A stretch of DNA of 64,000 nucleotides from Verrucomicrobiota bacterium. GTDB lineage: Bacteria > Verrucomicrobiota > Verrucomicrobiia > Opitutales > Opitutaceae. Below the pieces are notes generated by a model that searched no databases, was not told the origin of the DNA, and saw only the letters and a list, made by a program, of their open reading frames with translations. The stretch spans positions 175,049 through 239,048 of the forward strand of contig JAEZGX010000002.1 of the NCBI GenBank assembly GCA_023416735.1, read 5' to 3'. Position 1 is the first letter of the stretch. Each line of letters opens with the position of its first letter. The translations under genes were made by a program, and so were the position numbers. This document shows, in pieces, positions 35,139 through 44,140 of the stretch.

Positions 35139-35378
35139 CACGGTGCAACCTAGTCGCGGCGAAGCGGCGCGGCCATGGGACGATCTTCTGTTTGGGCTGC
35201 GTGCAATCCGCGATGGGGGCGCCGGGGTGTGGCGGCTGCATGGCGCATGCGATGATTCCCCGAAGAAGGCGTCGGAGACTGACCGTGGCGAAACGCTTTA
35301 GAGCGGAAGCCGGGGAGCGGCGGGCGCTTTGGCGGCGTCGGCGCCGAACCCGAGATTTGGGCGGATGTCGGTCCGCGC

Positions 35379-35843
35379 ATGATCAAGCGGAAGATCGGCG
35401 AGGAGCCGCGCGTCGAGCAGGCAAAGCCTGAATGGTTGCCGCTCGAGCGTATCGCGGAGGTGGAGATCACCTCGGAAGAAACAACGCATCCCATTGAGGC
35501 GGCGCTCGCGGGGAGCGGAGCGGGATGGCGGGCGGCGAGTGCGGGCGAGCAAACGATCCGGCTGTGTTTTCCGCAGCCGCAGGCAGTAAGGCGCGTGCGA
35601 ATCGCGATCGACGAAGCGGAGCGCGCGCGAACACAGGAGTTTGTCCTGCGCGCCTTCACGCAGGGGGGGCTTTGGCGAGAGGTGGCGCGGCAGCAGTTCA
35701 ACTTCAGTCCCGGAGGCGCGACGGAGGAGCGTGAGGAGTATCGCGTGGAGCTGCCGGAGGTGTCGGCGTTGGAGCTGCGAATCAGGCCGGACATCGGCGG
35801 AGGCGAAGCGCGGGCATCGCTTCGTGAACTGCGGGTGGGCTGA
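35379..35843 (+). CDS. Unknown protein, first gene of the glgE cluster
   Basis: A 154-residue protein with no signal peptide. It has a beta-rich pattern with alternating hydrophobics (RIAEVEITSEETTHPIEAAL, QAVRRVRIAIDEAERARTQEF, EYRVELPEVSALELRIRPDI) that suggests a galactose-binding-like jelly roll (F5/8 type C-like). This is a structural guess without a catalytic signature. Its TGA lies 2 nt before the glgE ATG, so it is translationally coupled, and a role as a small glucan-binding partner is possible. Confidence 0.75.
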   Translation: MIKRKIGEEPRVEQAKPEWLPLERIAEVEITSEETTHPIEAALAGSGAGWRAASAGEQTIRLCFPQPQAVRRVRIAIDEAERARTQEFVLRAFTQGGLWREVARQQFNFSPGGATEEREEYRVELPEVSALELRIRPDIGGGEARASLRELRVG

Positions 35844-35845
35844 CG

Positions 35846-37858
35846 ATGAGCACGATGTCGCAAATTTCGGATACGTTCGACGGCCGCCGACGGACCATTA
35901 TTGAAAACGTGACGCCGCAGATCGATGCGGGACGGTATCCAATCAAGCGATGCGTCGGTGAAGAAGTGAACGTGGAAGCCGACGTGTTTGCCGACGGACA
36001 CGACGCGGTGGCGGCGGTGGTGCGCTTCAAGGCGGAGAGCGACGCGGAGTGGCGCGAGGTGGAGATGCACGCGCTGGGGAACGATCGGTGGCGGGCGTCT
36101 TTCATCATCGAGCGACAGGGGCTGTATCGCTACACCGTCGAAGGCTGGGTGGATCATTTTCGGTCATGGCAGCGCGATTTTGACAAGAAAGTCGCCGCGG
36201 AGCAGGATGTCGAAATCGACCTTCACGTGGGTGCGGAATTGGTGCGAGCTGCGGCGCAGAAAGCGCAGGAGCCGGATCGCGCGATGTTGGAAAAATGGGC
36301 GAGTGAATTGGCGGACGGCGGCGAGCCGGCGGCGCGGATCGAAAAGGCGAGAGACGCGGTGATGAGGACGTTGATGTTGCGTTACCCGGATCGGTCGCTC
36401 GCGACACGATTCGAGCGGGAACTGGTGGTCTGGGCGGAGCCGGTGCGCGCGCGTTACGGAGCGTGGTATGAGCTTTTCCCGCGATCGGCAGGCTCGGACG
36501 GAAAGCGCCATGGCACGCTGCGCGACGTCGAGGCGCAATTGCCGCGGATCGCGGAGATGGGTTTCGACGTGCTGTATTTGCCGCCGATTCATCCGATCGG
36601 CGGGGCGTATCGCAAAGGACGCAATAACTCGACGTTGGCGCGACCGGACGATCCCGGCAGTCCGTGGGGCATCGGCGCGCAGGAAGGCGGACACAAATCG
36701 ATCCACCCGCAGCTCGGAACGCTGGCGGATTTCAAGCGCCTCGTGGCGACGGCGGCCTCGTTGCAGATCGAGATCGCGCTCGACATCGCGCTGCAGTGTT
36801 CGCCCGACCATCCGTATGTGCGCGAGCATCCCGAGTGGTTCAAGCGGCGGCCGGACGGCTCGATTCAATACGCCGAGAATCCGCCGAAGAAGTATCAGGA
36901 TATTTATCCCTTCGATTTCGAAACACCGGCGTGGCGCGAGTTGTGGCAGGAAGCGAAGAGCGTGATGGAGTTTTGGGTGGAGCAGGGCGTGACGATTTTC
37001 CGCGTCGATAATCCGCACACGAAGGCGTTCCCCTTTTGGGAGTGGTGCATTGGCGAACTGAAGAAACGCCGGCCGGAGCTGATCTTTTTGTCCGAGGCGT
37101 TCACGCGTCCGAAGGTGAAATACAATCTGGCGAAACTCGGATTCACGCAGTCCTACAATTACTTTCCCTGGCGCAACACGAGTGACGAACTGCAGACATA
37201 TTTGACGGAGCTCACGCGGACGGAAGTGCGGGAGTTTTTTCGGCCCAGCTTGTGGCCGAACACGCCTGACATCCTGCCGCAGGCGCTGCAGTTTGGCGGA
37301 CGGCCGGCGTTCATGTCGCGATTCGTTTTGGCGGCGACGCTCGGAGCGAGCTACGGGATTTACGGGCCCGCGTATGAGCTCTGTGTGAACGCGCCCTTCA
37401 AGACGGGCGGCGAGGAATATCTCGATTCGGAGAAATACGAGATCAAGGCGTGGGATTTGAATCGGCCGGATTCGTTGCAGCCGCTGATTGCGCGGGTGAA
37501 TGCGATCCGGCGGGAGAATCCGGCGCTGCAGAGCAATGAGCGGCTGGCGTTTCATGCGACGGACAACCCGCAATTGCTGGCCTACAGTAAGCGAACCGCG
37601 GATCGGGAGAATATCATTTTGACCGTGGTGAACTTGGATCCTCATCACGCGCAAGAAGCGCGGACGCGACTGGATCTGCAGGAGCTCGGCATCGAAGAAA
37701 CGGATACGTTTCAGGTGCACGATTTGTTGACCGGATCGCGTTATCTTTGGCGCGGCGCGGAGAACTTTGTGCGGCTCGATCCGCAGCAGGTGCCAGCGGC
37801 GATTTTCCGCCTGAGGCGCCGCGTGCGGTCGGAGCAGGATTTCGATTACTTCATGTAG
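35846..37858 (+). CDS. glgE: Alpha-1,4-glucan:maltose-1-phosphate maltosyltransferase
   Basis: A 670-residue GH13_3 enzyme that adds maltosyl units from maltose 1-phosphate to linear alpha-1,4-glucan. An N-terminal beta-sandwich (~15-130) and helical insert precede the (beta/alpha)8 core: YLPPIHPIGGAYRKGRNN, then FRVDNPHTK with nucleophile Asp388, LSEAFTRP with acid/base Glu417, and the C-terminal sheet. NNS near 250 and GSPWGIG are typical of GlgE. It precedes treS-mak by 14 nt, giving the route trehalose to maltose to maltose 1-phosphate to glucan. Confidence 0.95.
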   Translation: MSTMSQISDTFDGRRRTIIENVTPQIDAGRYPIKRCVGEEVNVEADVFADGHDAVAAVVRFKAESDAEWREVEMHALGNDRWRASFIIERQGLYRYTVEGWVDHFRSWQRDFDKKVAAEQDVEIDLHVGAELVRAAAQKAQEPDRAMLEKWASELADGGEPAARIEKARDAVMRTLMLRYPDRSLATRFERELVVWAEPVRARYGAWYELFPRSAGSDGKRHGTLRDVEAQLPRIAEMGFDVLYLPPIHPIGGAYRKGRNNSTLARPDDPGSPWGIGAQEGGHKSIHPQLGTLADFKRLVATAASLQIEIALDIALQCSPDHPYVREHPEWFKRRPDGSIQYAENPPKKYQDIYPFDFETPAWRELWQEAKSVMEFWVEQGVTIFRVDNPHTKAFPFWEWCIGELKKRRPELIFLSEAFTRPKVKYNLAKLGFTQSYNYFPWRNTSDELQTYLTELTRTEVREFFRPSLWPNTPDILPQALQFGGRPAFMSRFVLAATLGASYGIYGPAYELCVNAPFKTGGEEYLDSEKYEIKAWDLNRPDSLQPLIARVNAIRRENPALQSNERLAFHATDNPQLLAYSKRTADRENIILTVVNLDPHHAQEARTRLDLQELGIEETDTFQVHDLLTGSRYLWRGAENFVRLDPQQVPAAIFRLRRRVRSEQDFDYFM

Positions 37859-37872
37859 CTTTCAATCAACCC

Positions 37873-40800
37873 ATGAAACAGCGCGAGCAGCAGGAGACGA
37901 ATGGCAGGCGTGAGGCGGGCGAACTGGTGGATCTTCCACTCGCGGGCGCTCGCGGCTACATGTCCGCGGGAACGCCGGCGCCGAATACCACCCATTCGAA
38001 CGAGCCGCTGTGGTATCGGAACGCGGTGATCTACCAGGCGCACGTGCGGTCATTTTACGACAGCGATGGAAATGGCATCGGCGATTTTCGCGGGCTGACG
38101 CAGAAGCTCGATTATCTGCAAGACCTGGGGATTTCAGCGGTGTGGTTGTTGCCGTTTTATCCGTCGCCGTTGCGTGACGATGGCTACGACATCGCGGACT
38201 ATTATGCGATCAACCCGATCTATGGGACGCTGGACGATTTCAAGGAATTCCTGGATCAGGCGCATCGGCGCTCGCTGCGGGTGATCACGGAACTCGTGAT
38301 CAACCACACGTCGGATCAGCATCCGTGGTTTCAACGCGCGCGGCGCGCGGCGCCGGGCAGCGTGGAGCGGGACTACTACGTATGGAGCGAGACGAGTGAG
38401 AAGTATCGCGACGCGCGGATCATCTTCCGGGATTTCGAGACGTCGAACTGGGCGTGGGATCCGGTGGCGAGGTCGTATTATTGGCATCGTTTCTATTCGC
38501 ATCAGCCGGATCTGAATTTCGACAACCCGGTGGTGCATGAGGAGATCGTGCGTGTGCTGGATTTCTGGCTGCAGATGGGCGTGGACGGACTGCGGCTCGA
38601 CGCGATTCCGTATCTTTACGAACGCGAAGGCACGAACTGCGAAAACCTGCCGGAAACGCACGCTTATCTGAAAACGCTGCGGAAGCACGTGGACGAGAAA
38701 TACGGCGACCGCATGTTGCTCGCGGAAGCGAATCAATGGCCGGAGGACGCGGTGAAGTATTTCGGGGAAGGACGCGGGGACGAGTGTCACATGGCGTTTC
38801 ATTTTCCGCTCATGCCGCGGCTGTTCATGTCGGTGCGGATGGAAGATCGAACCCCGATCCTGGACATCCTGTCGCAGACGCCGCCGATTCCCGAGACGTG
38901 CCAATGGGCGATGTTCCTGCGGAATCACGACGAGCTGACGCTCGAAATGGTGACGGAAGAAGAGCGGGACTACATGTATCGCATGTATGCGGCCGACCAG
39001 CGGGCGCGGATCAATCTCGGGATCAGGCGAAGGCTGGCGCCGTTGTTGAACAACGACCGGCGACGGATCGAACTATTGAATGCGCTGCTGCTCTCGATGC
39101 CGGGAACGCCGGTGATTTACTACGGCGACGAGATCGGGATGGGAGATAATATTTACCTGGGCGATCGCAACGGCGTGCGGACTCCGATGCATTGGAGCTC
39201 GGACAAGAACGCGGGGTTCTCGCGGGCGAATCCGCAGAGCCTTTATCTGCCGATCATCCTCGATCCGGAGTATCACTACGAGGCGGTGAACGTCGAAGCG
39301 CAGCAGAGCAACCCGAGTTCGCTGTTTTGGTGGACGAAGCGGATCCTGGGCGTGAGGGCGCGGTGGGCGGCGCTAGGTCGGGGGACGATCAAATTCCTTC
39401 AGCCGGATAATCGAAAGATCCTGATGTTCGTGCGGGAATACGAAGGGCAGAAAGTGTTGGTGGTGGCGAATCTCTCGCGTCATGCGCAAGCGCTGTCGGT
39501 GGATCTGGCCGAGTTCAAAGGCTATGCTCCGGTGGATATTTTCGGGCGGGCAAGGTTTCCGGCCATCGCAGACGGCGAGTATGGACTGACGATCAACGCG
39601 CACGGCTTTTTCTGGTTCGCGCTCGAGCCGGTGGGGGCGGACGAGAAAGGAGCGGCGGCGCTGCCGGATGCATTGGCGGATCTGCCGGCGCTCGATGTCG
39701 GCGAGGATTGGACGACGGTGCTGAGAGGACAGTCGGGGCGCGCGGTGGCGGAAGTGCTCGCGAACTACATCCAGCAACGCCGTTGGTATGGAGGAAAAGC
39801 ACGGGAGCTGCGCGGTATCGAGATTTCGGATGCGATCGAAGTCGCGACGGGGCGCGGGCGGGCGTTTTTGCTGTTGTTGAATGCGGATTACGCGACGGGC
39901 GACTCGGAGGTGTATGTGTTGCCGCTGGCGTATGCGCCGCCCGGGGAGGCGGAGAGCAGATTGCGCGAGCATCCGGCCTCGGCGATTGCGCGGGTGCCGC
40001 GCGAGTCAGATGGCGATGCGCTGATTTTCGATGCGATGGCAGATCCGGCGTTTCCCCGCGCGCTCCTGGACGCGATGGAGAAAGGCGCGACGTTGAAAGG
40101 GATGGCGGGGAACCTGGTGATGCGCCCGACGGGTGCATTCGAGACCTTGTGTGGTCCGAACTGCGGCGACATCGCGCCCCTGCTGTCGAAAGCGGAACAC
40201 AGCAACACCGCGGTGGTTTTCGCGGATCGATTCCTATTCAAATTGTTCCGACGGCCCGAGCCCGGAATCAATCCGGACGTGGAGGTGATGAGCTATCTGA
40301 CGGAGCGGCAGTTTGCACATGTGCCGACGCTCGGCGGGTCGATGGAATATCGGACGACGGGCAGCGTGCGCAGCGTGGGAATTCTCACGCAGTTTATCGT
40401 GGGCGCGCGAGACGGTTGGGATTACACGCTCGATGCCTTGGAACGGTATTTCGATCGCGTGCTGCTGTTCGTGGAGGAAGGTCGCGAATGTAATGTGCCG
40501 GAAGAAACGCTGCTGGAACTGGCGAATCGCGAGCCGGAGCATGCGACGATCGAGGCGGTCGGCACGTATTTGGAAGCGGCGCGAAAATTGGGCGAGCGCA
40601 CTGCGGAACTGCACAAGATGCTCGGAGGCAGCGGCGATCCTGACTTCGCGCCGGAGTCGTTTTCGCCGCATTACCAGCGCTCGCTGTATCAATCGATGCG
40701 CAATCTGGTGATGGAGAACTTTGAGCTGTTGCGCCGTCGCGCGCGGACGCTGCCGGCGGAATTGCAGGCCGATGCGGCGGCGGTGCTGGCGGTGCAGGAT

Positions 40801-41337
40801 GAGGTGCTGGACCGATACAAGCTGGTTTACACCGAGCGCCTCGAGGCGAAGCGGATTCGCGTGCACGGGGATTATCATTTGGGCCAGGTGCTTTCGACGG
40901 GAACGGATTTCGTGATCCTCGATTTCGAAGGGGAGCCAGCGCGGGCGTTGAGCACGCGTCGATTGAAGCGGTCGCCGATCAGCGACGTGGCAGGAATGGT
41001 GCGGTCGTTCAATTACGCGGCGCACACCTCATTGGAGTCGCTGGCGGCGCGTGGATTGTTGACGGCAGAAAATCGGGATGGCGCGGCGGCGTGGTCGGCG
41101 TATTGGCGGCGCTGGGTGAGCGCGACCTTCTTGCGGGCTTACTTCGAGACGATGCGCGGATCGGCGTTGCTGCCGAAGGAACGCGAGCAACTGGAAGTGT
41201 TGTTGAACGCGTATCTGATCGACAAGGCGGTGTATGAACTCGGCTACGAGCTGAACAACCGGCCGACGTGGCTCGGGATTCCGTTTGAGGGAATTCTGCG
41301 GATGGTGAAGAAGACGGCCCCTGCGGCGGCGGGGTGA
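37873..41337 (+). CDS. treS: Trehalose synthase fused to maltokinase (TreS-Mak)
   Basis: A 1,154-residue fusion. The first part (~40-590) is a GH13_16 maltose/trehalose isomerase: LWYRNAVIYQAHVRSFYDSD, VWLLPFYPSPLRDDGYDIAD, nucleophile Asp in DGLRLDAIPYLYER, acid Glu in LLAEANQWPED, and FLRNHDELTLEMV. The second part (~600-1150) is maltokinase: LANYIQQRRWYGGKARELRG, catalytic loop VHGDYHLGQVL and metal site ILDFEGEP. It phosphorylates maltose for GlgE. ATG 37873 is used, and ATG 37960 is also possible. The branching enzyme GlgB that often follows is missing here. Confidence 0.93.
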   Translation: MKQREQQETNGRREAGELVDLPLAGARGYMSAGTPAPNTTHSNEPLWYRNAVIYQAHVRSFYDSDGNGIGDFRGLTQKLDYLQDLGISAVWLLPFYPSPLRDDGYDIADYYAINPIYGTLDDFKEFLDQAHRRSLRVITELVINHTSDQHPWFQRARRAAPGSVERDYYVWSETSEKYRDARIIFRDFETSNWAWDPVARSYYWHRFYSHQPDLNFDNPVVHEEIVRVLDFWLQMGVDGLRLDAIPYLYEREGTNCENLPETHAYLKTLRKHVDEKYGDRMLLAEANQWPEDAVKYFGEGRGDECHMAFHFPLMPRLFMSVRMEDRTPILDILSQTPPIPETCQWAMFLRNHDELTLEMVTEEERDYMYRMYAADQRARINLGIRRRLAPLLNNDRRRIELLNALLLSMPGTPVIYYGDEIGMGDNIYLGDRNGVRTPMHWSSDKNAGFSRANPQSLYLPIILDPEYHYEAVNVEAQQSNPSSLFWWTKRILGVRARWAALGRGTIKFLQPDNRKILMFVREYEGQKVLVVANLSRHAQALSVDLAEFKGYAPVDIFGRARFPAIADGEYGLTINAHGFFWFALEPVGADEKGAAALPDALADLPALDVGEDWTTVLRGQSGRAVAEVLANYIQQRRWYGGKARELRGIEISDAIEVATGRGRAFLLLLNADYATGDSEVYVLPLAYAPPGEAESRLREHPASAIARVPRESDGDALIFDAMADPAFPRALLDAMEKGATLKGMAGNLVMRPTGAFETLCGPNCGDIAPLLSKAEHSNTAVVFADRFLFKLFRRPEPGINPDVEVMSYLTERQFAHVPTLGGSMEYRTTGSVRSVGILTQFIVGARDGWDYTLDALERYFDRVLLFVEEGRECNVPEETLLELANREPEHATIEAVGTYLEAARKLGERTAELHKMLGGSGDPDFAPESFSPHYQRSLYQSMRNLVMENFELLRRRARTLPAELQADAAAVLAVQDEVLDRYKLVYTERLEAKRIRVHGDYHLGQVLSTGTDFVILDFEGEPARALSTRRLKRSPISDVAGMVRSFNYAAHTSLESLAARGLLTAENRDGAAAWSAYWRRWVSATFLRAYFETMRGSALLPKEREQLEVLLNAYLIDKAVYELGYELNNRPTWLGIPFEGILRMVKKTAPAAAG

Positions 41338-41366
41338 AGATCCAAGATCCAAGCTCCAAGTTTCGA
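41335..41366 (+). repeat. Heptad-periodic repeat, type A, behind treS-mak
   Basis: Reads as 7-nt units GATCCAA, GATCCAA, GCTCCAA, GTTTC, beginning at the treS-mak stop codon. Confidence 0.7.
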
Positions 41367-41406
41367 CATCGCCCGCGAGCGGGCTCCTTCAGGTGACGGC
41401 TCTTCG

Positions 41407-41436
41407 GCGGGGTCAGGAGACCCCGCCCTACAAGGG
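41407..41436 (+). repeat. REP-like hairpin, copy 1
   Basis: A perfect 8-bp stem GCGGGGTC/GACCCCGC with loop AGGA is followed by CCTACAAGGG. A second copy is at 59917-59946. Both follow the 3' end of a plus-strand gene. Confidence 0.75.
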
Positions 41437-41460
41437 AGCAGTGGCGCTCTTCTTCTGGGA

Positions 41461-42606
41461 TTAGCGGGATTTAGCGCTTCTTTGGAGCTTGGTGCTCGGA
41501 GCTTGATGTTTCCCGGGGCGCTTGCCGCCGCGGGCGGGACCGACGGTGTCGGCGGCTTCGGCGCCGCGTTGTCCGAGCGGTTGTTCGGGATCGTCGGTGG
41601 TGTCTTCGAGCGTCTGGCGCTCCATCTCGGAATTGAATTCTGCGCCGAGCAGGATCGCGAAGGCGGAAAGGAAGAGCCACATCAAGAACACCACGATGGC
41701 ACCGAGCGAGCCGTAGGTTTTATCGTAGCTGCCAAACTGGGACACATAGAACGAGAAGGCGGCGGAACCGGCGACCCAAAGGAGCGTGGCGACGAGGGCG
41801 CCGCCGCTGACCCATTTCCATTGGGGTTCGTTGCGGCTGGGCGCGTAGCGATACATCACGGTGAGCGCGATCATGAAGCCGCCGATCAGGACGGGCCAAC
41901 GCAGCCAGTTGAGGAGCGTCTCGAGGTTTCCGCTGACAGGTAGAGCGGAGAGCACGGAGGGAAGAATTGCGACGAGGCCAATCGCGAGCAGCGCGCCGAC
42001 GGCCACAAAACCGGTGAGGGCGAAAGCGACTAGGTTGAGTTTGATGAAGCTGCGTTTCTCGGCCTCGTCGTAAGCGATGTTGAGGCCGGTGATCATCGCC
42101 ATGATCGCGCGTGAACTGCTGTAGAGGGCGAGGACGAGACCCACGATGAAACTCCAGCCGGCGGCTTGTTGATTGCCGGCGATGCGCGTCATCTGCTCCT
42201 CGAGCAGAGGCATTACCTGCGGCGGCACGACTTGGGCGAGCGAGGCAATGTGGTCGCGGACCAACGCTGGATCCGAGACGAGCGCATAGAGCGCGATTAC
42301 AGCCGCGAGAGCGGGGACGGCCGCGACGAAACCGTAAAAGCCGACGCCCGCAGCGACGACGGAAAGATTGTCGGCGGCGATCTGGTCCTTGGTGCGGACG
42401 AGGATATCGAGCCAGCCCTTCGGTGGAACTTCGGTCGGCGCTTCAGCGTGTCGGCCGCGCCCATGCTCGCTGCTGGCTTCGGGCGGACTGACCTCCGGTT
42501 TTTCCATGTTGGATGCCGTCGGCGATTGCACGGGACGGGCCTCGTGGTGCGAAGAGGCCGGCTCGCCTGATGGCGAACCGGCCCCGCTCCGACCTGGAGC
42601 AATCAC
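41461..42606 (-). CDS. YihY/BrkB-family inner-membrane protein
   Basis: A 381-residue protein. A polar N-terminal region (~1-75) is followed by the YihY/virulence factor BrkB domain with six membrane helices: FYGFVAAVPALAAVIALYAL, GWSFIVGLVLALYSSSRAIM, LVAFALTGFVAVGALLAIGL and others, ending in SLGAIVVFLMWLFLSAFAIL. The family is an integral membrane family of poorly known role. GTG 42606 overlaps the upstream stop by 4 nt (GTGA), which favours this start over ATG 42507. The last ~17 codons (QAPSTKLQR) are supplied by a type-A heptad repeat (41481-41512), so the C-terminus has apparently been replaced or extended by repeat DNA. Confidence 0.88.
   Translation of the reverse strand: MIAPGRSGAGSPSGEPASSHHEARPVQSPTASNMEKPEVSPPEASSEHGRGRHAEAPTEVPPKGWLDILVRTKDQIAADNLSVVAAGVGFYGFVAAVPALAAVIALYALVSDPALVRDHIASLAQVVPPQVMPLLEEQMTRIAGNQQAAGWSFIVGLVLALYSSSRAIMAMITGLNIAYDEAEKRSFIKLNLVAFALTGFVAVGALLAIGLVAILPSVLSALPVSGNLETLLNWLRWPVLIGGFMIALTVMYRYAPSRNEPQWKWVSGGALVATLLWVAGSAAFSFYVSQFGSYDKTYGSLGAIVVFLMWLFLSAFAILLGAEFNSEMERQTLEDTTDDPEQPLGQRGAEAADTVGPARGGKRPGKHQAPSTKLQRSAKSR
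41481..41512 (+). repeat. Heptad-periodic repeat, type A, inside the 3' end of the YihY gene
   Basis: Units TTGGAGC, TTGGTGC, TCGGAGC, TTGATGT, TTC. It is the inverse orientation of the copy at 41335-41366, so the two copies face each other across 115 nt. Confidence 0.65.
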
Positions 42607-43700
42607 ATCACGGGCCGCGAGGCCAAAGGGTCGGTTTGAGGTTGAGACGGAGTGTTGCCGGCGTTGCCGGAGGAGCCGGACGACGAGCCGGAGGAGAGTC
42701 CTTCGTTACGCGCGGTTTCGGTCGCGGCTTCGCGAGCGCGTTCGCCCACCGTCGCGGCTTGTTCGCGAAGGTGCTCAGGCGTGAGGCCCTGTTCGCGCGC
42801 CGCTTCTTTGGCGGCTTCGGCGGCGGCGCTGGCGACGCGTTCGCCTTTGTGCAGAAGCTCGCTGCCGGCTTCGCGAGTGCGCTCGCGCAGACGGTCGACG
42901 GTGGGGCCGGCGAGGCGGTTGAGGGGTTCGGGGGTGGGGATCGAGAGGCCGGCAATTACGCCGGCGGCCAAGCAGGCGAGGCCGACCTCGAGCGGGTGTT
43001 CGTTGGCGGTGGTGACGACGCGTTCGCGGCCGCGATAGTAGGTGTCACGGGCGCGTTCCTGCACGCGCGAGTAGGTGTCGCGCGCTTGTTGTGACATCGC
43101 CTGCGAGCGGTCGCGGAGACTGGAGCCAACGCCGGAGAGGCGATCGCGCATATGTTGAGCGGTCTCGGAAGCGCGTTCTTTCATCTGGCCGAACTTGGAG
43201 GACGAATCACCGGAGCTGGGTTCGGCCGAGTAGCCGGACGCGCCGACCGCATAACCGGACGTGCTGCCCGACTGCGTCGCGGCGCTCGAAGGATAATCGA
43301 GAGGACGATCGTAGAGATCTTCGGCGTCGGGATCGTGCTGCATCGAGCGGTAAGCCGTGGAGGCTTCGTCGTAGCGGTATTCGTAATTGTCGTCGCGCGA
43401 TTTGCGACGGCTGTCGTAGATCATCCAAGCGACGCCCGCGCCGATGAGGAGTGCTGGGACGGGGTTGGCTTTCAAAGTGTCGGAAACGGAGTGCATGGCG
43501 GTAGATGCGGATTGGGATAATTTTTGCCCGAGGTCGCGGCTGCGATCGGGGTTGTTGCGGAAGAACCCGAGGAGTTCGTCGATCAGATGACGGCCTTGAA
43601 AGCGCTCACGAAGGGCGTCCATTTTGTCGTCCATCTGGCGACGGGTGGACTCGATCTCGGAGCGGATGGCAGCGGTTTCGTCAGTGGGAGAAGTGTTCAT
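42603..43700 (-). CDS. DUF3618-like protein with long polar region
   Basis: A 365-residue protein. N-terminal IRSEIESTRRQMDDKMDALR is the DUF3618-type helix, followed by a first membrane segment (VPALLIGAGVAWMIYDSR). A long Ser/Gly/Tyr-rich and then helical, Arg/Asp/Glu-rich region leads to a second membrane stretch (VGLACLAAGVIAGLSIPTP) and an Ala/Glu-rich coiled tail. The function is unknown. Such proteins accompany holin-like and YihY proteins and are thought to act in envelope stress. Its ATG overlaps the preceding stop (ATGA), and its stop overlaps the YihY start. Confidence 0.8.
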   Translation of the reverse strand: MNTSPTDETAAIRSEIESTRRQMDDKMDALRERFQGRHLIDELLGFFRNNPDRSRDLGQKLSQSASTAMHSVSDTLKANPVPALLIGAGVAWMIYDSRRKSRDDNYEYRYDEASTAYRSMQHDPDAEDLYDRPLDYPSSAATQSGSTSGYAVGASGYSAEPSSGDSSSKFGQMKERASETAQHMRDRLSGVGSSLRDRSQAMSQQARDTYSRVQERARDTYYRGRERVVTTANEHPLEVGLACLAAGVIAGLSIPTPEPLNRLAGPTVDRLRERTREAGSELLHKGERVASAAAEAAKEAAREQGLTPEHLREQAATVGERAREAATETARNEGLSSGSSSGSSGNAGNTPSQPQTDPLASRPVM

Positions 43701-44128
43701 GGGTTAGAAGTAAGTTTTTCCTGGGCCCACTGTTTGTCGGTTTTGAGGGAGTCGATCGTTTGGTGGGGAACGAGAGTATCGTGGGCGAGGGCGCGCTTCG
43801 CTTTGGCGAGCATCAGCCAACCGATGAGAGCGATGGCGAGGCCGACCGCGGTCGGCGCGAGCCACTCGGCGATCTCGGGATCGAGACCGGCGCGAACGAG
43901 TCCGACTCCGATGAGTTGACCGAGACCGATCAGCAGCACGATCACACCGGCGTAGGCAACGAAGCCGCCGACCGCGATCTCGGCGGCGTGGCGGCCGATG
44001 TGAGAGGCGTTGGCCTTAAGTTCGGCTTTGGCGAGGGCGACCTCTTGATGGAAGAGGCGCGTCGTATCGTCGCGGAGGCTCTGCAGGAGCCCGACGATCG
44101 AGTTAGGTTGAGAGGCGTCAGGGCTCAT
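43697..44128 (-). CDS. Phage-holin-superfamily-like membrane protein (DUF1469 type)
   Basis: A 143-residue protein. An amphipathic N-terminal helix (LLQSLRDDTTRLFHQEVALA, then KAELKANASHIG) is typical of DUF1469/holin_X proteins. Two membrane segments follow: VGGFVAYAGVIVLLIGLGQL and LAPTAVGLAIALIGWLMLA. Despite the family name it is a chromosomal membrane protein of unknown role. It is the second gene of the four-gene operon, 12 nt behind the first and overlapping the third by 4 nt. Confidence 0.85.
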   Translation of the reverse strand: MSPDASQPNSIVGLLQSLRDDTTRLFHQEVALAKAELKANASHIGRHAAEIAVGGFVAYAGVIVLLIGLGQLIGVGLVRAGLDPEIAEWLAPTAVGLAIALIGWLMLAKAKRALAHDTLVPHQTIDSLKTDKQWAQEKLTSNP

Positions 44129-44140
44129 GGTGCGCGTGGT

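Noticed and set aside
43697..44128. Holin-like names as a sign of prophage
   Set aside because: The protein is of the chromosomal DUF1469 type, within an envelope operon, and no phage structural or lysis genes are nearby. The same applies to 57980-58411.
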